The notes under the pieces: generated by a model
Seen by the model: only the letters and a program-made list of their open reading frames with translations
Databases searched by the model: none
What the model was told of the DNA's origin: nothing
Program-made: the position numbers and the translations under genes
Source: an uncultured Clostridia bacterium
GTDB lineage: Bacteria > Bacillota > Clostridia > TANB77 > CAG-508
Direction: 5' to 3'
NCBI GenBank assembly: GCA_934167225.1
Contig: CAKPLD010000041.1
Location: forward strand, 1-11,416
Length of the DNA: 11,416 nucleotides
Part shown: positions 1 to 7,163 of the stretch, in pieces
How the letters are laid out: each line of letters starts with the position of its first letter
Position numbering within the stretch: position 1 is the stretch's first letter

Positions 1-237
1 CTGATTTAGGTCTATTAATCCATCTGTCCCAATTGATGACGTTACTGCAAATTTTACTAATTCGTCGTTTTGTGCATCTTCCGTCTTTTCTTTTGCTTCA
101 CTTGCTCTGTTTAAAATTCCATTCTGCCCTGTTAACATCATAATGCTAATTCCTGCTAATATCAATAGCACAATAATTGTCACAACTAATGCTATCAATG
201 TTATACCTTTGTTTCTCTTTAATGTTTTATAAAACAT
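1..237 (-). CDS. Prepilin-like protein with N-terminal methylation motif (partial, C-terminus outside window)
   Basis: Only the first 79 codons lie in the window. The ATG at 237 follows an AGGGAGG ribosome site (244-250) by six bases. Residues 1-11 form a short basic leader ending in the Lys-Gly of a type IV prepilin cleavage site (RNKG^ITLI). A hydrophobic helix follows (about 12-33), then a charged amphipathic stretch. This is the class III signal of pilins and pseudopilins, which prepilin peptidase cleaves and which anchors them in the membrane. The usual Glu at mature position 5 is Ala here. The segment matches 43 of the first 60 residues of the protein at 5670-7037, so the two are paralogues. 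The C-terminal domain cannot be seen and may or may not be FGE-like as in that paralogue. The family signal is clear; the exact role is unknown. Confidence 0.85.
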   Translation of the reverse strand, partial: MFYKTLKRNKGITLIALVVTIIVLLILAGISIMMLTGQNGILNRASEAKEKTEDAQNDELVKFAVTSSIGTDGLIDLNQ

Positions 238-271
238 CTTTTTTCCTCCCTTTACAAAATATTTCTACTTT

Positions 272-300
272 ATGCTATCACACTTCGCATCCGTTTGCAA
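272..300 (-). promoter_or_regulatory. Predicted sigma-A promoter of the partial prepilin-like gene
   Basis: On the minus strand a TTGCAA -35 element (295-300) is followed after 17 bases by TAGCAT (272-277). An upstream TG gives an extended -10. It would start a leader of roughly 30 bases before the ATG at 237. The paralogue at 7037 has the same arrangement (TTGCAT-17-TATTAT with a TG), which supports the call. Confidence 0.55.
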
Positions 301-367
301 TCTTTTTACAATCGTTTTATATTACATTTTTATTACAAACATATTACAAAAAAGAATATATTTGTTG

Positions 368-401
368 AAAAAAAACTTCGAGTTCAAAAGTAAACTCAAA
401 G
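368..401 (-). terminator. Rho-independent terminator of spoIIQ
   Basis: Read on the minus strand, a nine-position stem (393-401 pairing with 376-384, one mismatch) with an eight-base loop is followed directly by eight T residues (368-375). It lies about 60 bases after the stop codon of the SpoIIQ-like gene, where its terminator would be expected, and it separates that gene from the prepilin-like gene downstream. Confidence 0.7.
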
Positions 402-460
402 CATTTCCTCTATTTTCCACTTACATATAAATTTTTCAACCTAGCGCTCAACTAAATTTC

Positions 461-1309
461 CTAAAACTCTACCAAATTCACCGGATTCAAATACTCTCCA
501 TCTTTAATAATCTCAAAATGTAAATGATATTCATCTGCTATCTCAAAAGAACTACTATTACCAACAGTACCTATAGTTTGTCCTTCTTCAACACTCTCGC
601 CTTCAACAACAAACTCGGCAGTTAAAAGGTTAGCATAAACAGACTTATAGCCACCTTCGTGTTCAACAATCACAGTTAAACCATAGCGAGGGTCATTTTT
701 TATAGCACTAACTGTACCTTTAGCAGAAGCCTTTACAACAGAAGTTTTATCAGCCTTTACATCAACACCTGTATGAGTTATCCATTCTTCCAAAGTATTA
801 GAATAAACAAGAGAATCTTTGGCAAACTCTCTAATAACCTCACCTTTTAAAGGAGCAACAAATTTCACCTCATTAGATGAGCTTTCTGTTTTTTTATTTT
901 CTGTTGTACTAGATGCTGTATTTTCATTCTCCTTAGTTTTATTAGCCGAGTCATCTTTTTTGTTAGAATATGTTGTAGATTTTTTTGTTGTATTATTTGT
1001 TGTGTTAGATGTAGTATTTTCCGAACTGTTTGTTGTATTTTTTTTAGCATTATTCGTTTCAAGCTCATTTTGTGCTTCATTTACAGACTTACCAATATCA
1101 ATACTTACAACTTCCGAATCATCTTCTTCGTTTTGTTGGCTATCTGCTGTTTGCATTTCCTCCTTAGCAATCTCCTCTTGATTTTTCGAATTATTTATAT
1201 TAATCAAATATACTATTAATGATGTAACCAAAATAGCAATAATAACCACTCCAGATATAATCATACCTATTGTTATTTTATCTTCATTTTCTTTAAAATG
1301 TACTCCCAT
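461..1309 (-). CDS. spoIIQ: SpoIIQ-like LytM/M23 domain membrane protein
   Basis: The 282-residue protein has a short cytosolic N-terminus, one membrane helix (about 13-36), a low-complexity Asn/Thr/Ser/Lys linker (about 85-147) and a C-terminal LytM (peptidase M23) domain (about 148-280). Zinc-ligand motifs are visible: H179-TGV-D183 (HxxxD) and H262-L-H264 (HxH). The position that normally carries a catalytic His in the YxHL motif is Asn227 (YANL). The phrase 'LVYSNTLEEWITHTGVD' resembles clostridial SpoIIQ. In the known system SpoIIQ sits in the forespore membrane and binds mother-cell SpoIIIAH across the intermembrane space, supporting engulfment and the feeding channel. The start is ATG 1309 behind AAGGAGG. 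A sigma-F-like promoter upstream and a terminator downstream suggest a single-gene unit. The alternative is a general M23 endopeptidase; SpoIIQ is favoured by the layout and motif context. Confidence 0.78.
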   Translation of the reverse strand: MGVHFKENEDKITIGMIISGVVIIAILVTSLIVYLININNSKNQEEIAKEEMQTADSQQNEEDDSEVVSIDIGKSVNEAQNELETNNAKKNTTNSSENTTSNTTNNTTKKSTTYSNKKDDSANKTKENENTASSTTENKKTESSSNEVKFVAPLKGEVIREFAKDSLVYSNTLEEWITHTGVDVKADKTSVVKASAKGTVSAIKNDPRYGLTVIVEHEGGYKSVYANLLTAEFVVEGESVEEGQTIGTVGNSSSFEIADEYHLHFEIIKDGEYLNPVNLVEF

Positions 1310-1338
1310 AAAATCCTCCTTAAAATTTAAACTAAATA

Positions 1339-1367
1339 TAGTATTTACCTTTTAAGGAAATTTATAC
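1339..1367 (-). promoter_or_regulatory. Candidate sigma-F (forespore) promoter of spoIIQ
   Basis: On the minus strand GTATA (1363-1367) is followed after 14 bases by GTAAATACTA (1339-1348). This resembles the sigma-F pattern GYATA ... GGNRANANTW, with one mismatch and a spacer about one base short. It sits in the intergenic gap just upstream of spoIIQ, a gene transcribed by sigma-F in known spore formers. The match is by eye in AT-rich DNA, so it is only moderately supported. Confidence 0.42.
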
Positions 1368-1369
1368 TC

Positions 1370-2182
1370 TTATTTACATATAATATTTTTAATTTCTTCT
1401 GGATGGTTCATAATATACACTTCTGTAATTGCATTTTTGTTAAATTTTGCATATTTTTCATCATTTAAAAATTCTTCTAACATCGTATTTTTCTTAGGTT
1501 GTATTTTATAATCATTAATTATTTTGCCACAAAACCTTTTTTTCTTTATTTTTATTTTCTCTTCCAAATTTATTAAAATTCCTTCATCATATATTGTGTA
1601 TTTATTTATTTGCTCTTCTGGAAAGTCTATATTTAAAATTAAGTCAGACTTTGCAAGTGCTTTCTTTTTGTTATTTGTTAGAGTTATAATGATTCCATCT
1701 TCTTCCCAAATTTGCTCTTTTAGTGGTTTAAAAAAATTTATATTGTTTGTTACAATGTTTAAAGTTTTAAATTTTTTAGATAATTCTTTAACAACATTTA
1801 TGCAATATATACTTGTTCCATTTACTGCTATGCTTATTTGCTTTTCGTATGGCTTTATTTTATTTTGGCTACATATAACATCTATAATTTGCACTATTAA
1901 TTTTTTAAATAATCCTTTTCCTTCTATTATGTTTAAACCTTTACTATAAAAAAGATTTACTATTTGGTTATTTTTACTTAATTTTTCAGAAATTATTATG
2001 TTTTTTACATTATTTATTTTTAAAATATTTGCTACATTGTCTATTAATTTAATTTGCTTCTTTATTTTCATATTATCACATTCGCAATTAAGAATAATTT
2101 TATCTTCTAATATTTGTACTTTTTTAAAAATTGACTTTAAAAAACTTTTTTGTGATGATTCCTCAATTAAAAAAACTTGCAT
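1370..2182 (-). CDS. Conserved hypothetical protein, possible Rossmann-like C-terminal half
   Basis: I do not recognise this 270-residue protein. An upstream GTG at 2191 would add three codons, but that GTG is part of the AGGTGA ribosome site (2188-2193), which sits five bases before the ATG at 2182, so the ATG is preferred. The N-terminal third is a Lys/Ile-rich alpha/beta region. Around residues 114-205 there is a beta-turn-helix pattern (SIAVNGTSIY, then FKTLNIVTNN, then KSDLILNIDFPEE and EGILINLE) reminiscent of a nucleotide-binding Rossmann fold of the shikimate dehydrogenase type. There is no clear GxGxxG. No signal peptide or membrane helix is visible, so it is likely cytosolic. It lies between greA and spoIIQ. 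Its start codon is inside a terminator-like hairpin, so its expression is probably controlled. The coding call is firm; the function is unknown. Confidence 0.75.
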   Translation of the reverse strand: MQVFLIEESSQKSFLKSIFKKVQILEDKIILNCECDNMKIKKQIKLIDNVANILKINNVKNIIISEKLSKNNQIVNLFYSKGLNIIEGKGLFKKLIVQIIDVICSQNKIKPYEKQISIAVNGTSIYCINVVKELSKKFKTLNIVTNNINFFKPLKEQIWEEDGIIITLTNNKKKALAKSDLILNIDFPEEQINKYTIYDEGILINLEEKIKIKKKRFCGKIINDYKIQPKKNTMLEEFLNDEKYAKFNKNAITEVYIMNHPEEIKNIICK

Positions 2183-2214
2183 ATATTTCACCTAAATAAA
2201 TATATGCAAGTTTT
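2165..2214 (-). terminator. Terminator-like 17-bp hairpin after greA, overlapping the start of the next gene
   Basis: A perfect 17-base inverted repeat (2198-2214 and 2172-2188) with a nine-base loop (2189-2197) is followed on the minus strand by a run of seven Ts (2169-2175), three more than the stem pairing itself uses. It begins about 20 bases after the greA stop, so it can end the HD-secD-secF-greA operon. The loop holds most of the AGGTGA ribosome site, and the descending arm holds the ATG of the downstream gene (2180-2182), so the structure could also act as an attenuator or translational switch. Confidence 0.7.
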
Positions 2215-2234
2215 ATTATTTTAATGTTTTTAAA

Positions 2235-2714
2235 TTATTTTTTTATAGCTAAAATTTTGAATTTTATAATTCCGTCTGGTGCTTCAACGTTAACCACTTC
2301 GCCTTTTTTTCTACCTAGCAAAGCTTTTCCTATTGGTGATTCATTCGAAATTTTATTTTCTGCAATGTTTACTTCTGTTGAACCAACAATTGTGTAAATA
2401 ACTTCTTCTTCAAATTCTTCATCATACAATTTTACAGTATTTCCAATTTGAACTGTTTTTGTATCGATTTCTTTGCTGTCTATAACTTTTGCGTGTCTTA
2501 TTTTAATTTCTAATTCTGAAATTTGTTGTTCATTTTCAGCTTGTGCATTTTTTGCCTCGTCATATTCAGAGTTTTCAGATAAATCTCCAAATCCTCTGGC
2601 TACTTTTATTCTTTCGGCTATTTCTGTTCTTTTTTCTGTTTTTAAATAATTTAACTCAGCTTCTAATTTGTCGAATCCTTCTTGAGTTAATATAACTTCT
2701 GGTTGTTGTTCCAT
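2235..2714 (-). CDS. greA: Transcription elongation factor GreA
   Basis: GreA inserts a coiled coil into the RNA polymerase secondary channel and stimulates transcript cleavage to rescue backtracked complexes. The 159-residue protein has the usual length and order. An N-terminal antiparallel coiled coil (about 5-75) carries the catalytic-tip motif GDLSENSEY with acidic residues D44 and E47. A C-terminal FKBP-like domain follows, with the typical NxISxxSPIGKALLGRKxGEVV segment. The ATG at 2714 lies one base after the secF stop, ten bases from GGAG. An alternative ATG at 2723 would overlap secF and sits almost on top of the ribosome site, so it is less likely. It is the last gene of the HD-secD-secF-greA operon and is followed by a strong hairpin. 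Confidence 0.96.
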   Translation of the reverse strand: MEQQPEVILTQEGFDKLEAELNYLKTEKRTEIAERIKVARGFGDLSENSEYDEAKNAQAENEQQISELEIKIRHAKVIDSKEIDTKTVQIGNTVKLYDEEFEEEVIYTIVGSTEVNIAENKISNESPIGKALLGRKKGEVVNVEAPDGIIKFKILAIKK

Positions 2715-2715
2715 T

Positions 2716-3378
2716 TTAATCATTCTCCTTTTTGTTAATGTTTGTAGGTAAATTTTCCTTTTCTTTTTGGAATCTTATTGTTAAAATTCCTATCATTACT
2801 ATATATAGCCCAATTGCAATACTATTTACAATTCTTCCAAATTCTACTCTTGTAATTGCAATAATTGAGTAGTATAGAAGTTCTGCTATTATTGGTGTTA
2901 AAATTCCTTTTAATAATACTTTGCTTATGCCTATTTTATGATACATTATTAAGAAATATAATAATACTCCTGCAAATGTTATTACTGCTGGTAATATGTA
3001 TGGTTTTAAAATATCTCTTATTTTTGTGTTTGGTACTGTTACTATTGTTGTATCATCATTTGAAATGTCTGTTCCACATTCTTCATTTATTTTGTTTATT
3101 ACATTTTGCTTTTCTTCTTCACTTATTGAATCTGCTGTAATTTGCATAGCATTTCCAAATCTTTCCAATCTTTGTACTCTAACTTTTCTGTCTGTTAAAA
3201 TATTTTTTGCAATTTCTTCTATTTTTTTTGTGTCTAATTCTGTACTATTAGATATATTTATTTGTTGTCTATTTGAATATGATAATTCTATATTAAATCC
3301 TTTTGTTTTACATATAACTGCACCAATAATAATTATAATTGCTATAATTGCATATATTATTTTATTTGTACTCTTCAT
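2716..3378 (-). CDS. secF: Divergent, shortened SecF-like translocase subunit
   Basis: SecF pairs with SecD beside SecYEG and uses the proton gradient to help pull secreted proteins across the membrane. The 220-residue product has a first membrane helix (about 7-24), an external P4-like domain (about 30-120, with VRVQRLERFGNAMQI as in SecF), then only three further helices (about 126-145, 152-176, 180-201). Ordinary SecF has about 300 residues and five helices after P4, so the last two appear to be missing. The region aligned with the conserved GYSxNDTxVxFDR motif reads LYIVMIGILTIRF, without the aspartate. The ATG at 3378 follows AAGGAAG, 18 bases after secD. The assignment rests on position after secD, topology and weak motif resemblance. 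A degenerate, possibly proton-independent SecF is the likeliest reading. Confidence 0.7.
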   Translation of the reverse strand: MKSTNKIIYAIIAIIIIIGAVICKTKGFNIELSYSNRQQINISNSTELDTKKIEEIAKNILTDRKVRVQRLERFGNAMQITADSISEEEKQNVINKINEECGTDISNDDTTIVTVPNTKIRDILKPYILPAVITFAGVLLYFLIMYHKIGISKVLLKGILTPIIAELLYYSIIAITRVEFGRIVNSIAIGLYIVMIGILTIRFQKEKENLPTNINKKEND

Positions 3379-3396
3379 TTATTTTCTTCCTTTCTA

Positions 3397-4887
3397 TTAA
3401 TCTAGCATGTCTTTTGTTATTATATAATTATAAATTATACTTAAAAGTAGTCCCCAGAACATAAACATTCCAAATGTTGATATGTTTGTCCATTTTATAA
3501 ATACAAATATAACTGATATTATAAATAATGGTAGTGTTTTTATTATTATAGATTTAAATTCTTTTGCATACACTTGTTTTTTTAGGTCTTTGTCTGTTTC
3601 GTGTACATTTAGTAATCTATATACTATCATATAATTTATAGCTAACACTATAATTCCTGCAACAATGCTTCCTAGTGATATTTCTACATTTGTGTATCTT
3701 ACAAGTAATAGTTCTAGTCCTACATATCCTATATATGCAATTCCTGCTATTAGTCCCATCATTTTATATTTTACAATTATTATTGCTATTGCTATTAAAA
3801 TAATTACTGCTATTACATACATTGCTTTTTTTATTATGTCTTGAGAAATGTCTGTATTTATATAGTTATTTTCAGAAACTTTATATGTAAGTGGCATTGT
3901 TCCTGAGTTTACAACTGCTGATATTGTTGATGCAGATTGTAATGTTGTCGAAATTGAGTCTTGGTCTGTTGTTGCTTTGTTCATAGATAAGTCTATTACT
4001 CCATCTTCTATTGGATCATCAAAACTTGTTGTTATCATATCGTTGTTGTCTATTGATAATATTATTTTCTTTTGTGTTTTAGTATTGCTACTTTCTTCGT
4101 CTGTTGCCCTATTTTCTGTATTGTTTTCGCTTGTTGTGTCTGTGTTTTCTTCTTTTTTGTTTTCGTTTTCTGTATTTTCAGTTGTGCTGTTTTCTTCTGC
4201 TGTATTTGTGTTTCCTGTGCTGTTTGTTGCATTTGGATCTGTTGCGTATTCTCCTTCACTTAGTTGTTTTAAAATATTTTTTCCGTTTTTGTTAAATTCT
4301 ATTTGTAAATATACTGTTGTTCCAGATGTGTCTGTATTATATACTGCTGATATTTTCTTTAGGTCTTCGTTTGTTACTAAGACTTTTGATGTGTCTTCTG
4401 AATCTTTTATTTCAAATTTTGCTACTTGTAATATGTTGCTTGCTGTATGGTCTGTGTTTTCGTCTTCTGGTATTTGTAAATAAATATCTCCATTTTCTGA
4501 GTTTACACTTAAATTATAATCTTCTACATTTAGGCTTTTTAATCTTTTTTCTATTACACTTTTTGCTTTTTCATAGTTTTCGGCATTTAATTTGTCTTCC
4601 GAATTTATTTTGTTTTCTGTTTTTTGGTATGAATTTGATTCTATTGTACTGTCTGTGTAATCGTCTGTATTTCCTACTACTTTTCCTGTAGAGTCTAATA
4701 CTTCTGTTGCATCACTTACTTTAAATACTAGTTCTCTGTATCCTTTTAAATCTTTACTTAATGTATAGTCCTTTACTTTATTTTCCATTTTGTTATAGCT
4801 TTTTGTATATACTCCTACAAATGATACTAAACATATAACTATTATTGCTAAAATTTCTGTAATTAATTTTATTTTTCTTCCTTTCAA
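3397..4887 (-). CDS. secD: Divergent SecD-like translocase subunit
   Basis: The 496-residue protein has SecD order. A membrane helix (about 8-28) is followed by a LSKDLKGYRELVFKV segment equivalent to the LGLDLxGG motif. Next comes a P1 domain with KSVIEKRLKSLNVEDYNL and DIYLQIPE (about 105-160), a P1-head region, and a SGTMPLTYKVSENN segment matching the SGALPxPLxxxE stretch before the second helix. Five C-terminal helices follow (about 354-490). A Thr/Asn/Glu-rich low-complexity insert lies in the P1 head (about 210-272). The conserved fourth-helix motif GMAVDANVLI, which holds the proton-relay Asp, reads roughly LAINYMIVYR (about 415-424), so the Asp is lost. The start is TTG 4887, eight bases from AGGAGG. 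It lies 50 bases after the HD gene and 18 before secF. The family call is solid; proton coupling is doubtful. Confidence 0.82.
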   Translation of the reverse strand: MKGRKIKLITEILAIIVICLVSFVGVYTKSYNKMENKVKDYTLSKDLKGYRELVFKVSDATEVLDSTGKVVGNTDDYTDSTIESNSYQKTENKINSEDKLNAENYEKAKSVIEKRLKSLNVEDYNLSVNSENGDIYLQIPEDENTDHTASNILQVAKFEIKDSEDTSKVLVTNEDLKKISAVYNTDTSGTTVYLQIEFNKNGKNILKQLSEGEYATDPNATNSTGNTNTAEENSTTENTENENKKEENTDTTSENNTENRATDEESSNTKTQKKIILSIDNNDMITTSFDDPIEDGVIDLSMNKATTDQDSISTTLQSASTISAVVNSGTMPLTYKVSENNYINTDISQDIIKKAMYVIAVIILIAIAIIIVKYKMMGLIAGIAYIGYVGLELLLVRYTNVEISLGSIVAGIIVLAINYMIVYRLLNVHETDKDLKKQVYAKEFKSIIIKTLPLFIISVIFVFIKWTNISTFGMFMFWGLLLSIIYNYIITKDMLD

Positions 4888-4937
4888 TTTTTTATCCTCC
4901 TTGTTTTGTTATTTTTAGTTAATTTGTTTTAACTTTT

Positions 4938-5597
4938 TTATAATAATTTTGTGTTATTTATTATAAGCTCATACCATATTTTTAAATATTTGGCAGCATA
5001 TTTACTCATTATTGTTCTATCCATAAATATTTTAAAATAGTCTAGCACTGGACATATTTTTGTGTCGATGTCTAGTTTTAGTGTTATTACTCTTTTTTCT
5101 GCATCTAGTTTTAAATCTGCATTTGTAACTGCATAGTTTACTTTGTCGTGAATATCGAATGTTGCTATATTTGTTTTTGCAACTCTTGATCTTGCAACAT
5201 CAGACTTGTCCGCTAAAATTAGTGCTGCCGATATATTGCTTATTGCTGTTCCCGTGTTTTCGTCATGATTTCCTATTGCCATCATTATTTCTGTTCTTTC
5301 TCCAACATCCATTCCCATATCTTTTAATATGTTATAACTCAGTATTGCTCCTGAGTGTGCATGATCTACTCTGTTTACACAGTTTCCTATATCATGCATA
5401 TAGCCTGCTATTCTTGTTAGCTCGACTGTTCTTTCGTCAAACCCAAGATCTTTTAATATGTTTCCTGCTCTTTCTGATACTATTCCTAGGTGCCTATATG
5501 AGTGTTCTGTATACCCAAGCCCATCTAGCTGTTTTTGAGCCCCTTCTATTAAAGCTTTTATTTCACTATTGTTTTTTACGTCTTCTAAAGTTACCAA
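4938..5597 (-). CDS. HD-domain phosphohydrolase, SecD-associated
   Basis: This 219-residue soluble protein is a metal-dependent HD-superfamily phosphohydrolase. The metal-binding set is intact: H36 in EHSYRH, H68-D69 in GYMHDIGN, H79 and H81, H111-D112 in GNHDEN, and D130 in LADKSDVARSRV. Its substrate cannot be told from sequence; nucleotides or cyclic nucleotides are typical for the superfamily. The C-terminal part (about 150-219) is an additional alpha/beta region with no recognised motif. The start is TTG at 5597, eight bases from a perfect AGGAGG (5606-5611); no ATG occurs until residue 94. It is the first gene after a sigma-A promoter and leads into secD, secF and greA. HD proteins are known neighbours of secD in Clostridia, which agrees with this order. 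The family is certain, the biochemical role unknown. Confidence 0.88.
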   Translation of the reverse strand: MVTLEDVKNNSEIKALIEGAQKQLDGLGYTEHSYRHLGIVSERAGNILKDLGFDERTVELTRIAGYMHDIGNCVNRVDHAHSGAILSYNILKDMGMDVGERTEIMMAIGNHDENTGTAISNISAALILADKSDVARSRVAKTNIATFDIHDKVNYAVTNADLKLDAEKRVITLKLDIDTKICPVLDYFKIFMDRTIMSKYAAKYLKIWYELIINNTKLL

Positions 5598-5634
5598 TTC
5601 TTTGGCCTCCTTTTTCTATTTTTAAACCTTTTCT

Positions 5635-5663
5635 ATTTTAGCTTAAATATTAAAAATTTTCAA
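5635..5663 (-). promoter_or_regulatory. Sigma-A promoter of the HD-secD-secF-greA operon
   Basis: On the minus strand TTGAAA (5658-5663) is followed after exactly 17 bases by TAAAAT (5635-5640), and the ribosome site comes about 25 bases downstream. Both elements are near consensus. The site lies in the only sizeable gap upstream of the operon, just after the stop of the prepilin-FGE gene. Confidence 0.7.
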
Positions 5664-5669
5664 GATTTT

Positions 5670-7037
5670 TTAATAAATTGCACATCGAAATCCAAGTACT
5701 TCTGGTTTGCATTCTTCATTTGCATGTTGTCTTACACTAACTGTTGTTATATTTCCATTGGTAGTATATGCTCCTCCCATATGCCCACAAGGATAATAGG
5801 AATATGTGGTTTTTTCTAAATTCCATTCCCATACATTTCCTGCAATATCATATATGTTCATTATTGAAAAACTTTCATCAGCTCCTGTAGTTAAAATAAC
5901 ATCTTGTGTGTTACTTTCATTTTTGTTATATGGGCATGATTGAAACTTCACCCCTTTATCTGTTGAATATTTTGCTAGTTTATTAGTTATATTCCATAAA
6001 TTATTCTTATAATTTCCAAGTGTTGTGCTATTTTTTGTAAGCTTTTCCTTTATTTCCGGATCTGTTGCTATTTTCTTTCTTTCAATATGTTTTAACATTA
6101 AATCCCATTGTATTCCAAACAATAAACTACTTGTATATTTTCCAGCTTCTACTTTTTCTGCTAATACCTTTGCTTGTGTCCTTGTTACATGAGTATATGG
6201 ATACATGTTTGCTTTTGATACTGGTACTGCGGTTGGAGTATCATCTGTAGTTCTATTTTGTGCAATTCCTGCTTCATATCTGCCTACCCAGAAACCTCCA
6301 TTTTGATATACACTTTTTATCATTTTATTCTTTAATTCGTTATATTGACCATTTTCAAACCAACCTTTTGCGGTGTCTGGATTATCTACATCACTGTATT
6401 TGGTTCCATTTCTATAGTAACTTGTGTATGTCTGTAAGTCTTTTTCTATATTTTTATATTCTGTTTCAGTAAATTCTGTTATATTGATTCCTGCTGTTGG
6501 ATACACTTCTTTTATTTTTGGAACTTCAATCCATACATATTCATCTCCTGTTTCTTTTTCTTTTATTACAAGACCAGTATCTAAATCTGTTCCATCAACT
6601 TTTTCGAATTTTTTTTCATCTGGATAATATGGTTTGGTTCCTTCTCCTGTTGGCAACATTTTGATGTCATTTTTTATTTCTCCTTCTCCATCAACATAAA
6701 ACTCTCTTCCATTAATCGTTATTGTCCATCCATTTATTTCTTCTCCTGTTAGTTCATATTTGCCTTCCCCTATATTATTATTTAAGGCTATTTTTAGGTT
6801 TTTGTCTTTCATTATACCCAAACCTTTTTTTAATGCTTCTGCAATAGATGTATGTACTAATTCATCAACCTGTGCATTGTCTGTTTCTTCTTTGGCTTGA
6901 GATGCTTTTTTTATTATTCCATTTTGTCCAGTTAGCATTTGCATACTAACTCCCGCTAATATTAGTAGCACAATAATTATAACAACAAGTGTTATTAATG
7001 TTATTCCTTTGTTTTTTTTAAATATTTTTTCAAACAT
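5670..7037 (-). CDS. Prepilin-like protein fused to FGE-sulfatase / C-type-lectin-like domain
   Basis: The 455-residue protein starts with a prepilin signal (KKNKG^ITLI, cleavage after G11) and a hydrophobic helix (about 12-34). An amphipathic stretch and a small beta-rich region follow (about 80-125). The C-terminal ~300 residues have the FGE-sulfatase pattern: EYVWIEVPK (166-174), GGFWVGRYEAG (247-257), YDIAGNVWEW (396-405), GGAY (421-424) and a terminal LGFRC (448-452). The mature position 5 is Thr instead of the Glu common in major pilins, as in minor pseudopilins. The tandem catalytic Cys pair of true formylglycine-generating enzymes is not seen, so a binding or adhesive role at the surface or pilus tip is more likely than catalysis. 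ATG 7037 has AGGAGG seven bases upstream and its own promoter. It is a paralogue of the partial gene at 1-237. The substrate or ligand is unknown. Confidence 0.88.
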   Translation of the reverse strand: MFEKIFKKNKGITLITLVVIIIVLLILAGVSMQMLTGQNGIIKKASQAKEETDNAQVDELVHTSIAEALKKGLGIMKDKNLKIALNNNIGEGKYELTGEEINGWTITINGREFYVDGEGEIKNDIKMLPTGEGTKPYYPDEKKFEKVDGTDLDTGLVIKEKETGDEYVWIEVPKIKEVYPTAGINITEFTETEYKNIEKDLQTYTSYYRNGTKYSDVDNPDTAKGWFENGQYNELKNKMIKSVYQNGGFWVGRYEAGIAQNRTTDDTPTAVPVSKANMYPYTHVTRTQAKVLAEKVEAGKYTSSLLFGIQWDLMLKHIERKKIATDPEIKEKLTKNSTTLGNYKNNLWNITNKLAKYSTDKGVKFQSCPYNKNESNTQDVILTTGADESFSIMNIYDIAGNVWEWNLEKTTYSYYPCGHMGGAYTTNGNITTVSVRQHANEECKPEVLGFRCAIY

Positions 7038-7065
7038 TTTTCATCCTCCTAAAAAAATCCTTCTT

Positions 7066-7094
7066 ATAATAACATATTATGCTCTTTTATGCAA
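7066..7094 (-). promoter_or_regulatory. Extended -10 sigma-A promoter of the prepilin-FGE gene
   Basis: On the minus strand TTGCAT (7089-7094) is separated by 17 bases from TATTAT (7066-7071), with a TG one base before the -10. The predicted start gives a leader of about 20-25 bases that contains the AGGAGG site. The match to consensus is good. Confidence 0.7.
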
Positions 7095-7163
7095 CTAATT
7101 TTATTTTTTTTATTAATATTATATATGCTTACGTTATAATTCACAGCTTTAAAATTGTAGAGT

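Noticed and set aside
177..368. Plus-strand 63-codon frame near the left edge
   Set aside because: It runs over the start and promoter of the minus-strand prepilin gene. It is hydrophobic and low-complexity, and it lacks a ribosome site.
819..1181. Long plus-strand open frame opposite spoIIQ
   Set aside because: It is the reverse complement of the Thr/Asn/Ser-rich linker and is full of Phe, Val and Ser. It has no good ribosome site and is a shadow frame.
3977..4483. Plus-strand frame of 168 codons opposite secD
   Set aside because: It mirrors the low-complexity Thr/Asn/Glu insert of SecD and has no ribosome site or recognisable domain.
5670..5860. Variable region of a diversity-generating retroelement at the 3' end of the prepilin-FGE gene
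   Set aside because: The fold is suggestive, but no template repeat, reverse transcriptase or adenine-directed variation pattern is visible in this window.
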